Below are positions 8,566-16,930 of a stretch of 64,000 nucleotides of DNA, piece by piece. The notes beneath the pieces are model-generated. The model saw nothing but the letters and a program-made list of their open reading frames with translations. It was not told the DNA's origin and did not search any database. The DNA is from G963663525 sp963663525 (GTDB lineage: Bacteria > Myxococcota_A > SURF-8 > G963663525). The stretch lies in the NCBI GenBank assembly GCA_963663525.2, contig CAXXHC010000001.1, positions 2,418,001-2,482,000 on the forward strand. The letters are read 5' to 3'. Positions within the stretch are counted from its first letter, which is position 1, and every line of letters begins with the position of its first letter. A program made the position numbers and the translations under genes.

Positions 8566-10833
8566 ATGCACGCCGAGTACCTCAACGACCTGAACCCTCC
8601 CCAACGGGACGCCGTAGAGCACGGCGACGGACCCCTGCTCGTGCTGGCGGGGGCCGGATCGGGCAAAACACGGGTCATCACCTACCGGATCGCCCACCTG
8701 ATCCGCGCCATGGGCGTCAAGCCCTGGAACATCCTCGCCGTCACCTTCACCAACAAGGCGGCGGGGGAGATGAAACAGCGCGTCAACCGCCTGCTCGACG
8801 ACGCGGGCGCGATGGTCCACCTGGGCACGTTTCACAGCATCGGGGCGCGCTTTTTGCGTCGCCACATTCCCATGCTGGGCTACGAACCCACGTTCACGAT
8901 CTACGACTCCAACGACCAGCTCGCTCTGGTCACGGCCATTCTCAAACGCCTGGGCTACGACCGCAACACCATCGCGCCCCGGAAGATGCTCGCGGCGATC
9001 AGCGGGATGAAACAGCAGATGGAAGGCCCCGAAACGCTGGCCGACTACCAGGGCTTCGACCCCTTCCGCAAGGCGCTCACGCTGGCCTATCCCGCCTACC
9101 AGGATTCGTTGAAGAAGAACAACGCCGTCGATTTCGACGATCTGCTGGTGCTGCCGGTGCGGTTGCTTGAAGAATTTCAAGAACTTAGGGATCAATACAA
9201 CGAGCGCTGGCGCTACCTGCTGGTGGACGAATACCAGGACACCAACCTCGTCCAGTACAAGTGGCTGAAGCTGCTCACCACGAATCACGACAACATCTGC
9301 GTGGTGGGCGACGACGACCAGGCGATCTATCGCTGGCGCGGGGCCGACGTGCGCAACATCCTCCAGTTCGAGCGCGACTTTCCCGGAACGAAGCTCGTCA
9401 AGCTGGAGCGCAACTACCGCTCCACCGGGCACATTCTGGAGGCGGCGCACCAGGTCGTCACCAAGGTCAAGGGGCGCAAAAGCAAAAAGCTCTGGACCGA
9501 GGACGAAAACGGAGACAAGCCGGTGGTGTTCCAGGCACCCACCGAGCGGCGCGAGGCGATCTGGGTGGTGGAGCGCATCCGCGAATTGATGAAAAACCAC
9601 GACTACAAGCGCTCCGACTGCGCCGTCTTCTACCGCACCAACTTCCAGTCCCGCGTATTGGAAGAGCAGTTCCGGGCCAACGGCATTCCTTATACCATCG
9701 TGGGTGGCGTGCGGTTTTACGAGCGCAAGGAGATCAAGGACGCTTTAGCCTACCTGCGGATTTTGCTCAACCCGGCAGACGACATCAGCGCCTTGCGTAT
9801 CGTCAACGTCCCGCCGCGCGGTATCGGGAAAATCACCATCGAGAAAATTCAGCAAAACGCCGCCGAACGCAACGTGTCGTTCCTCGATGCGGCACTGGAC
9901 GAAGCCAAGGAGCCGCAAGTCATCGGGCGTGCTTCGGCGTTGCGCCTGCAGGGGTTCATGGAGTTGTACGGATCGCTGCTGGAGGCGTCGAAGACGCTGC
10001 CGTTGGACGAGCTATTGAAAAAAGTGCTGGACGACTGCGGCTACTGGGACATGCTCACCAAAGACGGAAGCGAGGAGGCGCAGGACCGCTCCACCAACCT
10101 TGCGGAACTCATCAACGAAGTGGCGGAATTCGTCGTCATGCACGAAGACGAGGCGACGCTCGATGCTTTTCTGGAACGAGTTTCGTTGGTCAGCGACCTC
10201 GACGACCTCGACGAAAAAGAGGATCGCGTGCCGCTGATGACGCTGCATTCGGCGAAAGGACTGGAGTTCGACGCGGTGTTTCTGACCGGACTCGAAGAGG
10301 AAATCCTCCCTCATTCCAGGGCTTTGGACGAAGAAGGCGGCATGGACGAGGAACGCCGCCTGTGCTACGTCGGCATGACGCGCGCCCGCAAAAAACTGCA
10401 CTTGACCCTGGCGTCGAGCCGCATGGTGTTCGGCTCCACTCGCAGTTCGGAGCCTTCCACCTTCCTGCAGGACATCGAGCCGGATCTGCTCGACGTGCAG
10501 ACACCGAAGCCGCCGCGCTCCCGGCTGAAGGGCATGAGTTTCGAGGAGTTCGCGGTCAGTACCGGGGCGTACAAAAAAGCCAAGGAAAACGAGAGGTTGC
10601 AGCCTCCTCGCCAGACGTTGACGAGCGCGGAACCGGAGCACGAACCGGTGTTCGATGCCGATTCGGGGGAGATGCTGGGCCAGTATCGTCCGGGCGTGAA
10701 AGTGTTTCACCGGAGCTTCGGCGTGGGGAAAATCGTGCAGGTCGAGGGGGCAGGACAGTCGGCGAAATGCACCGTGCTGTTTCCCGGCACGCCGATGAAA
10801 AAAATCGTCGCAAAATTCCTCCAGGTGGTCTGA
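8566..10833 (+). CDS. pcrA: PcrA/UvrD-type superfamily 1 DNA helicase
   Basis: A 755-residue 3'-5' helicase for repair and replication restart. Motifs in order: Q motif LNPPQRDAV, Walker A GAGSGKT, Ia TFTNKAAGEMK, II DEYQDTN, III VGDDDQAIYRWRGAD, IV ERNYRST, V TLHSAKGLEFD and VI RLCYVGMTRARKK. The last 50 residues form the Tudor-like tail of PcrA/UvrD (VFHRSFGVGKIV), which contacts RNA polymerase in studied homologues. The start was placed at 8566 (MHAEYLNDLNPPQ), after GGGAG. An ATG at 8554 and one at 8497 are possible but extend beyond family length. The cognate UvrABC genes are not nearby. Confidence 0.95.
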   Translation: MHAEYLNDLNPPQRDAVEHGDGPLLVLAGAGSGKTRVITYRIAHLIRAMGVKPWNILAVTFTNKAAGEMKQRVNRLLDDAGAMVHLGTFHSIGARFLRRHIPMLGYEPTFTIYDSNDQLALVTAILKRLGYDRNTIAPRKMLAAISGMKQQMEGPETLADYQGFDPFRKALTLAYPAYQDSLKKNNAVDFDDLLVLPVRLLEEFQELRDQYNERWRYLLVDEYQDTNLVQYKWLKLLTTNHDNICVVGDDDQAIYRWRGADVRNILQFERDFPGTKLVKLERNYRSTGHILEAAHQVVTKVKGRKSKKLWTEDENGDKPVVFQAPTERREAIWVVERIRELMKNHDYKRSDCAVFYRTNFQSRVLEEQFRANGIPYTIVGGVRFYERKEIKDALAYLRILLNPADDISALRIVNVPPRGIGKITIEKIQQNAAERNVSFLDAALDEAKEPQVIGRASALRLQGFMELYGSLLEASKTLPLDELLKKVLDDCGYWDMLTKDGSEEAQDRSTNLAELINEVAEFVVMHEDEATLDAFLERVSLVSDLDDLDEKEDRVPLMTLHSAKGLEFDAVFLTGLEEEILPHSRALDEEGGMDEERRLCYVGMTRARKKLHLTLASSRMVFGSTRSSEPSTFLQDIEPDLLDVQTPKPPRSRLKGMSFEEFAVSTGAYKKAKENERLQPPRQTLTSAEPEHEPVFDADSGEMLGQYRPGVKVFHRSFGVGKIVQVEGAGQSAKCTVLFPGTPMKKIVAKFLQVV

Positions 10834-11345
10834 AAATCGCCTGGAACGCGGCTCGGATCGCCATGCAAAAACGTGCAAAAACGCCAAAAAACCGGACTGC
10901 CTAAGGTAGAACTTAGGCACGTAGCCCCGTCTAATTACATGTTGCAAAATGGGGTTTTCGTGCGCGCCATCGACGCTTTTTGGGGCGATGGAATGTTGCC
11001 TATCTCACTGATTATGCAGGGTTTTCGAGATATCGGAGCCTAAACGGGATTTGCCTTGGGAGCCTTCGGCAGGCGTGAAAACACAGGCCCGACCAAGGTT
11101 CTACCTTTGCAAGAACATTTCGCGACAAAACGTGCAAAACCATGCACGTTTGCTCTCACCTTGCTCGGATTTTTCGAGCAAAGGAAGTGCAAATAAACCA
11201 TACGGGCTATACTAAATATCGTAAGCTTTACGAACATCGGACAGATTCGTTTTCCGACCGACGACGGGCGCTGTTTGTATCGATTTCAAAAAAAACGCCC
11301 GAAATCGCATTCGGGCGTCGAAGGAAGGAGAGAGGAAATCGAATC
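10834..11345. other. Intergenic region, no gene
   Basis: The 512 bases between the helicase and trxA hold a small hairpin (CCTAAGGTAGAACTTAGG at 10900-10917). Its text, AAGGTAGAACTTAGG, returns inverted and diverged at 11093-11107 (CCAAGGTTCTACCTT), so 10903-11107 may be another palindromic element. CGTGCAAA/TTTGCACG-like words recur (10870-10890, 11128-11160). The trxA terminator lies at the right end. Confidence 0.5.
11288..11317 (-). terminator. Rho-independent terminator of trxA
   Basis: Read on the minus strand, CGCCCGAA-TGCGAT-TTCGGGCG (11317 to 11296) is followed by an eight-T run. It lies 29 bases after the trxA stop codon. Confidence 0.85.
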
Positions 11346-11669
11346 TTACAGGTGCCGGTTGATGAAGGAGACCAGTTGTTCCTTCGGCAGCGCGCCGACC
11401 TGCATTTCGGCCAGTTTGCCGTCTTTGAAAATCATCAGGCTGGGAATGGAGCGAATGCGGTAGTTCACGGCGGTCTGCTGGTTTTCGTCGGTGTTGAGCT
11501 TGACGAACTTCATCTTGCCGTCGAATTCCTCGGACAGCTCCTCGATCACCGGCCCGATGAAGCGGCAGGGACCGCACCAGGGCGCCCAGAAATCGACGAG
11601 GGTCGGGATTTCGGACTTCAACACCTGGGCTTCGAAATCGGCATCCGTCACATGGCTTACGTTGGACAT
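11346..11669 (-). CDS. trxA: Thioredoxin
   Basis: A 107-residue cytosolic disulfide reductase. The active site is FWAPWCGPC (WCGPC at about residues 29-33), followed by the family features KLNTDENQ, cis-Pro in RSIPSLMIF, and Gly in GALPKEQL. The length is standard. The ATG at 11669 (MSNVSHVTDADF) has AAAGGA eight bases upstream and replaces a longer frame starting at 11690. The gene is monocistronic, with its own terminator. Thioredoxin reductase is not in the window. Confidence 0.96.
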   Translation of the reverse strand: MSNVSHVTDADFEAQVLKSEIPTLVDFWAPWCGPCRFIGPVIEELSEEFDGKMKFVKLNTDENQQTAVNYRIRSIPSLMIFKDGKLAEMQVGALPKEQLVSFINRHL

Positions 11670-11917
11670 TGCAAAATCCTTTCGTTTCAATCAAGGTCAG
11701 AGGTTCCGTCGTCGAACGCTTACATCTTCTGAGACAATCGAACCTTTTCCGGTTTCGAAAAAAGTAAGCGGAATTCGTAAAAATGCAAGTGGAAAAACGA
11801 AAAGGCCGTCAAAGATCAAGGAGGGGCGGAAATTAAAATGTGGGGAAATCGTGAATCTCGTACGAAACCGTATTTTGCATAACTGTATGGAATTAAAAGA
11901 TTATTTCCTTCAATCCG

Positions 11918-11989
11918 TAGGTCGGGTAATTGTTTTACCCGACATTTCCAAACGCCATGAATGTGTCGGGTAGAGCAATTACCCGACCT
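11918..11989. repeat. GTAGGTCGGGT repeat, full-length copy
   Basis: Two TCGGGTAA...TTACCCGA hairpins flank CATTTCCAAACGCCATGAATG. The 70-base unit is nearly identical to 50810-50878; shorter or diverged copies lie at 8136, 15235, 38892 and 61383. It is a REP-like palindromic unit found only between genes. Confidence 0.8.
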
Positions 11990-12241
11990 TATATTTATAA
12001 CATCCGATGGACATGGAAAGTCGAAAAAACGTGTAAATTCCTTAAGTTGTATACGTAGGGCAAGCGAATTTTCAGCCCGATACCTTGGCATTGTTGGGTA
12101 TGACAATCCCCGACCGACACGAAATTTTGTGTAAAATCGCGAGCTTTCAAAAAACCGCGAACGCGAATCGAAAAAAAAACGGCGAAGAAAAGCGACGCAG
12201 CGCGTTTCGCAACGTCGAAATTTGTAAGCGCTGAAAATCAT

Positions 12242-12270
12242 TTGTTGACCGGTACCCCCTCGGCTATAGT
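12242..12270 (+). promoter_or_regulatory. Candidate promoter of the metallopeptidase/barrel gene
   Basis: TTGTTG (12242-12247), a 17-base spacer and TATAGT (12265-12270) lie 27 bases before the ATG. The spacing is ideal and the -10 matches at five of six positions. Confidence 0.45.
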
Positions 12271-12296
12271 GAATCAGCAACTTCAGCGGAGTCCGA

Positions 12297-15206
12297 ATGC
12301 GATTTTCGTACCGAACCATTCTGCTATGCCTCGCGTTTTTCCTCTTCCTGCCGGAAACGGGGTGGAGTTATCCGCCCGAATTCGTCTGGCGCACGATCGA
12401 AACCGAGCACTTCCGTATCCACTACCACGAAGGCGGCGAGCGGTTGGCCGAGCGCGCGGCGCGGATGTCGGAGTCGATTTTCGAGGAAATGGCGCCGCTG
12501 ATGGACTGGGACCCTGGGTACAAACCGGAATTCACCATCGTGGACCACACCGACTCCCCCAACGGCTGGGCCAACGTCATTCCCTACAGCCAATCGACGT
12601 TCTACGCCGTGCCGCCGCCCACCAACCACGATCTCAACGACTACGACGACTGGAAGCGGATTCTGATCGTTCACGAATTCACCCACGTGTTGCAACTGGA
12701 CGTCCGTCGCGGTTTCCCCGCCTTGGTGCACACCATCGGCGGCAAGACCTTTCACCCCAACCAGATGCTGCCCCGTTTTTATACCGAGGGTATCGCGCAG
12801 TACTGCGAATCCCGCTATACGGCGGGCGGTCGCAACCGTTCCTCGACCTACGAAATGTACCTGCGCATGGACGTGCTGGAGGGCGAGGAACGCCGCCTGG
12901 ACCAGATCACCGGCGACACCGCCCGCTGGCCCGGAGGGACGTTGCCCTATCTTTACGGGGCTAAATTCATGGCCTACCTGGCGGACCGCTACGGCGAAAA
13001 GTCTTACGCTGCGCTGAGTTACTTGTTGGGACAGATGCTGGTTCCGTACTCGCTCAACACCTGGCTGCGGCAGATCGGGGACATGGACTGGCCCGACCTC
13101 TACGCCCAGTGGATGGCAGGATTGAAGGCGCGTTACCGTATGGAAGCCGAACGCCTGACGGAACTCGGCCTTACCCCGGTGACGAAACTCACCGATACCG
13201 GCGATTCCCATTGGGCCGGACCCGTAGATCCTACGGGCCGGAAAATCCTCCTGTTTCACGCCGACGCCCTGCAATCGCCCAACTGGAAAATCTATGACTT
13301 CGAAACGGGCGAATCGGAAACCCTGCTGGAGTTGCGCAGCAACGGCGGCATCGACTGGGGGCCGGACGGCACCGAGTTGGTCTATTCCACCGCCGCCTAT
13401 CCCGACCGCCGCCTGCCGTTCTACGATCTCTTCCTGTACGACATGAAAACCGGCCTTGGCCGACAGATCACCTTCGATCGCCGGGCCAGGGAACCCGCTT
13501 TTGCCCGCACGGGTCGCCGCATCGCCTATGTCAGCAACCAGACAGGGTTTTCTCACCTCGAAATCCTCGATCTCGACCGCAACCGGACCCTCGAACCTTT
13601 CGAGCGCGAACGCTTCGACCAGGTGTTCGCCCCGGCCTGGTCGCCCGACGGTCGCCTTTTGGCCTTCGGAGGATTCAAGGAGGGCGGTTTCAAGCATATC
13701 TACCTGTATGACACCCGGACGAAGGAGTTGCGGCAGGTCAGCGATTCGGGGGCGATCAACTACCATCCGTCTTTTGCTCCCGATGGCCGCACCCTCTTCT
13801 ATTCCTCCGACCGCACCGGCATTTTCAACGCCTACGCCTACGATCTGGAAAGCGGCGCGACCCGCCAAGTGACGAACGTGCTAGCGGGGGTTTTCGGTCC
13901 CAAAGTCTCTCCCGACGGGCGGCGGATGTATTTCACCACGTACTCTTCGATCGGCTACGACCTCGCGTATGTCGAGTTGTCCGACGCCTTCTGGATGCAA
14001 GAGCCGGAACCCATGGATATCCGGGTGAAATTCGATCCTTACGAGCCGGAAATTCCCTACGTGGACCGGGAGTATTCTCCCTTTCCGGCGCTGTATCCTC
14101 ACCACTGGAGGCCGGACTGGGGACAGGACCATGCCGGAGATACGCTGGGTATTTCCACCTACGCTTCCGACCCGGCGGAGCGTCATAGCTGGAGTGCGGC
14201 CTTCGATTACGGCGTGAAAAGCCGCCAGCCCACGTTCGGGTTGGGATACGTGGCCCGTGTCTTCTATCCCACGGTGTCGATGCGCTTTTCCCATACCTCC
14301 TACACGCTGCATGACGCCGCGAAGAAAGACGGGGCGAAGATCGACCAGGACGAATCCCGCTACTCCGGCTCGCTGAGCTTCTCCTATTCGTTCCGGGGCG
14401 TGGACTACCGTTTCGACGACGTGCACGGCTATGCCCACAGCATCTATATGAGCTACAATTTCCGATACTTACGGCTGCTCGACAGCTACACTTTCGAGCC
14501 GCTGGAGGATGCGCCGTCGTTCGTCGATACCGGCTACGTGGGAAGCCTCAGCTTCGGGTACAGTTATTCGAACATCGAGGGCCGGACGGGGTTCATCGGT
14601 TCGGCCAAGGGGCGTTCGCTGGGGGTTTCCATCGGGCTGAGCCACGACATCTTCGGCTCCGAATACAACGGGGCGAGCATCTACGGCTCGTACAACGAGT
14701 ACATCCCGAACCCCTGGGTGCCGCGCCACTCGCTGGCCATCCGCGTGGTGGGAGGCATGGGAGCCTATGACTACCGCAACCGGCAGGTGTTTTACATCGG
14801 CGGACCGCCGGAGCGCGACGTGGTGGACGACATCCTGCACGACGAGCGCCAGTGGGGCGACTACGTGCGAGGCTACAAGCAGTATTCGTTGAGTGGCGAT
14901 AAGTATATGATGTTACGGAGCGAATACCGTTTCCCGATCTGGGACATCGAACGGGGCGTGTACACGCTGCCGCTGTTCTTCCGACGCCTCCACGCCGCTC
15001 CGTTTTTCGACATGGCCAGCATCTGGACCAAAGACTGGAGCACCGACAGCTTCGTTCCCGGCGTGGGGGGGGAAATCCGCCTGGACATGGTGACTGGGTA
15101 TTTCGAACCGCTGACCCTGCGAGCGGGCTACATGGCCGGACTGAGCAAACGCTACAAAGATGCCCAAAACAATACTTTCTATCTGGCTCTCGACAATATT
15201 TTCTGA
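12297..15206 (+). CDS. Secreted gluzincin-like peptidase with propeller and outer-membrane barrel
   Basis: A 969-residue protein with a signal peptide (MRFSYRTILLCLAFFLFLPETGWS). Residues about 25-260 carry a zinc-peptidase core: HEFTH at about 125-129 and the downstream Glu in YTEGIAQYCES, which is the gluzincin pattern. Residues about 290-570 contain repeated TolB-type propeller blades (FAPAWSPDGRLLAFGG, YHPSFAPDGRTLFYSS, FGPKVSPDGRRMYF). From about 600 to the end, alternating aromatic strands finish in YLALDNIF, with the terminal Phe typical of beta-barrel outer-membrane proteins. It is thus probably an outer-membrane-anchored protease or chaperone-like protein (inference). All residues needed for zinc binding appear present. 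The gene is monocistronic and its substrate is unknown. Confidence 0.8.
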   Translation: MRFSYRTILLCLAFFLFLPETGWSYPPEFVWRTIETEHFRIHYHEGGERLAERAARMSESIFEEMAPLMDWDPGYKPEFTIVDHTDSPNGWANVIPYSQSTFYAVPPPTNHDLNDYDDWKRILIVHEFTHVLQLDVRRGFPALVHTIGGKTFHPNQMLPRFYTEGIAQYCESRYTAGGRNRSSTYEMYLRMDVLEGEERRLDQITGDTARWPGGTLPYLYGAKFMAYLADRYGEKSYAALSYLLGQMLVPYSLNTWLRQIGDMDWPDLYAQWMAGLKARYRMEAERLTELGLTPVTKLTDTGDSHWAGPVDPTGRKILLFHADALQSPNWKIYDFETGESETLLELRSNGGIDWGPDGTELVYSTAAYPDRRLPFYDLFLYDMKTGLGRQITFDRRAREPAFARTGRRIAYVSNQTGFSHLEILDLDRNRTLEPFERERFDQVFAPAWSPDGRLLAFGGFKEGGFKHIYLYDTRTKELRQVSDSGAINYHPSFAPDGRTLFYSSDRTGIFNAYAYDLESGATRQVTNVLAGVFGPKVSPDGRRMYFTTYSSIGYDLAYVELSDAFWMQEPEPMDIRVKFDPYEPEIPYVDREYSPFPALYPHHWRPDWGQDHAGDTLGISTYASDPAERHSWSAAFDYGVKSRQPTFGLGYVARVFYPTVSMRFSHTSYTLHDAAKKDGAKIDQDESRYSGSLSFSYSFRGVDYRFDDVHGYAHSIYMSYNFRYLRLLDSYTFEPLEDAPSFVDTGYVGSLSFGYSYSNIEGRTGFIGSAKGRSLGVSIGLSHDIFGSEYNGASIYGSYNEYIPNPWVPRHSLAIRVVGGMGAYDYRNRQVFYIGGPPERDVVDDILHDERQWGDYVRGYKQYSLSGDKYMMLRSEYRFPIWDIERGVYTLPLFFRRLHAAPFFDMASIWTKDWSTDSFVPGVGGEIRLDMVTGYFEPLTLRAGYMAGLSKRYKDAQNNTFYLALDNIF

Positions 15207-15631
15207 TTTTAGTGGGGCATTTCAGGGAGAAAGCAGGTCGGGTAATTGCTTTACCCGACACCCATCGATAGCGGTGCGATAGCCCCCCTCCCCCCGGAAA
15301 CAACGTGTGGCACGGGCTAACCCGTATAATTCATGAAGAATCTACTGCGACTTGAAAATCCTCGATCTTTCACTTGTTTCCCGATTTTCATCCTCGACAG
15401 ACTGTAAAGTATGCCTGCGGGTGAAAATCGGTCCAACTTCATGAAATATCTTCGGTTTTCGGCGTCTCGCTACGATCCTCATGAATAATGCGGGCTAAGC
15501 GGCGTGGAACGTCCGCTTGCCCGTGTACGAACGATGTTCATGGGCAACCTGCGGTTGGCCCATGCCACACATGGCGAGACAATCGCCAAAATCAAATAGC
15601 AACTGCTATAATTCGTAAAAACGGAATGATT
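15207..15631. other. Intergenic repeat region between convergent genes
   Basis: The 425 bases hold a short GTCGGGTAATTGCTTTACCC palindrome (15235-15260) and the larger element at 15305-15570. No open frame here looks like a gene and no T-tailed terminator was recognised. Confidence 0.5.
15305..15570. repeat. Palindromic element with GTGTGGCA ends
   Basis: GTGTGGCACGGGCTAACCCG at the left is answered at the right by GGTTGGCCCATGCCACAC. The inverted complement of the right end is GTGTGGCATGGGCCAACC. The arms match at about 16 of 18 positions and enclose roughly 225 non-coding bases. Confidence 0.55.
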
Positions 15632-16930
15632 TCAGCCCTTTTTAAAATCTCCGATGGGCTTGCCGTGGGGGTCGGTGTCGGGGAATCCGACCTCCCGCGC
15701 CACCGCGTCCACCATCTCGCCGCTGATGTAGTGCTCCACGCGGTCGGCGGGATCGTGCAGATGGTCGGAGGGCAGGGGAGTGTGTTTGGCGAGGTAGCTT
15801 TCCCACAGGCGGTGCTTGCGGATCAATTTTCCCCCGGCCTTTCGCCCGGCGTCCGACAGGCGAAACGTCCCATCGCCGGATTCCAACTCTCCCGCGAAAC
15901 GCAGGGCCACAAGCGCCGGACGCAACGCCGGATTCCCGGCCATCGCCCGAAACAGTTCCTCACGGGTCATGCCTTCTGAAGGGCGGCGTTCCTCCCAGCG
16001 GAACAGCAGGGCGAGGATGTCTTCCCGAAGTACCCGGAATCCCACGCGAAATTGATAGATTTTGCGCGCCAGTAGTCCGTGGCGGGGCGCAAAAAACACT
16101 GCCAGCACGAAGTGCAGTCCCACCGCCACGGCCATGGCTCCGGCCACCGGAGTTTCGAACTCGAAGGCCAGTTCACGGCCCAGAAACGCCGAGGAAATAC
16201 CGATTAAAGGAGCCAGCAAGGCCATAACCTTCAGGCGATCGGTGAGCAGATAGGCCGTGGCCGAGGGGGCGACGAGCATCGCCACCACGAGAATCGAACC
16301 CACCGCCTCGAAAGCCACCACGGAAAACGCGGCGACCATCGCCATGAGCAGGTAATGTACGAGCGTCGTGCGAAAGCCCAGCGTGGTGGCCAGGGCCGGA
16401 TCGAAAGACACCAGCTTCAGTTCTTTCCAGAACAAGAGTACGAAACCGATCACCGCCAGCGTCACAATGGCGAGGTGGAGTGCCATATAGGGAACTTCCA
16501 CGCCGAAAAGCGGGTGGGTGTCCAGGGCGGCGGACTCCAGAATACCGTAGAGCACGCAGCCCGGATCGAGGTCCACCTGACTTGCTGCGCGGCTGATAAG
16601 CACCACCCCCAGCGCGAACATCGAGGTGAACACCACCCCGATGGAGGCGTCCTCGGCCACCCCGGCGTAACGGCGGATCGTCTCGGTCAGCAGGATCGTC
16701 AGGAGTCCTGCAAGCAGCGCGCCCGCAAGCATGGGCAGGGCTCCCCGACTTTGCGTGACGAGAAAGGCTATCGCCAGTCCCGGCAGCACGGCGTGGGAGA
16801 TGGCGTCGCCCATCAGGCTCATTTTGCGCAGCACGAGGTAATTTCCCAGCAATGCCCCGGAAATATTCACCAACGCCCCGGTGAAGACGATCCAGAAGCC
16901 GATGGCGTCGAACCCCAGTATCGTATCCAT
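15632..16930 (-). CDS. Mn/Fe/Zn ABC transporter permease fused to DtxR-like domain (second permease)
   Basis: A 432-residue inner-membrane permease of the ABC-3 family. Residues about 1-285 form the hydrophobic core, with LRKMSLMGDAISHAVLPGLA (the ATPase-contact/first-loop signature of ZnuB/MntB) and FKELKLVSFDP-like FWKELKLVSFDPALA. Residues about 300-430 resemble the iron-dependent repressor family: a winged-helix-like part (EGMTREELFRAMAG... FRLSDAGRKAGG), then HRLWESYL, HDPADRVEHYIS and DTDPHGKPI. The HRLWE His and the D-x-x-x-EH residues match MntR metal ligands. The start ATG at 16930 shares its A with the TGA of the preceding permease gene, so translation is probably coupled. A longer frame to 16981 would run deep into that gene. 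Confidence 0.88.
   Translation of the reverse strand: MDTILGFDAIGFWIVFTGALVNISGALLGNYLVLRKMSLMGDAISHAVLPGLAIAFLVTQSRGALPMLAGALLAGLLTILLTETIRRYAGVAEDASIGVVFTSMFALGVVLISRAASQVDLDPGCVLYGILESAALDTHPLFGVEVPYMALHLAIVTLAVIGFVLLFWKELKLVSFDPALATTLGFRTTLVHYLLMAMVAAFSVVAFEAVGSILVVAMLVAPSATAYLLTDRLKVMALLAPLIGISSAFLGRELAFEFETPVAGAMAVAVGLHFVLAVFFAPRHGLLARKIYQFRVGFRVLREDILALLFRWEERRPSEGMTREELFRAMAGNPALRPALVALRFAGELESGDGTFRLSDAGRKAGGKLIRKHRLWESYLAKHTPLPSDHLHDPADRVEHYISGEMVDAVAREVGFPDTDPHGKPIGDFKKG

Larger units (their letters stand above)
11670..12296. other. Intergenic region with repeat and promoter, no gene
   Basis: The 627 bases between divergent trxA and the metallopeptidase gene contain a second solitary GGGGCGGAAATTAAAAT sequence (11823 onward), the repeat at 11918-11989, and a candidate promoter at 12242-12270. 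A long minus-strand frame crossing this region shows no ribosome site or family resemblance. Confidence 0.5.

Noticed and set aside
9261..10904. 547-codon plus-strand frame inside the helicase gene
   Set aside because: Arg/Gly-rich shadow in another frame of pcrA, which has all SF1 motifs.
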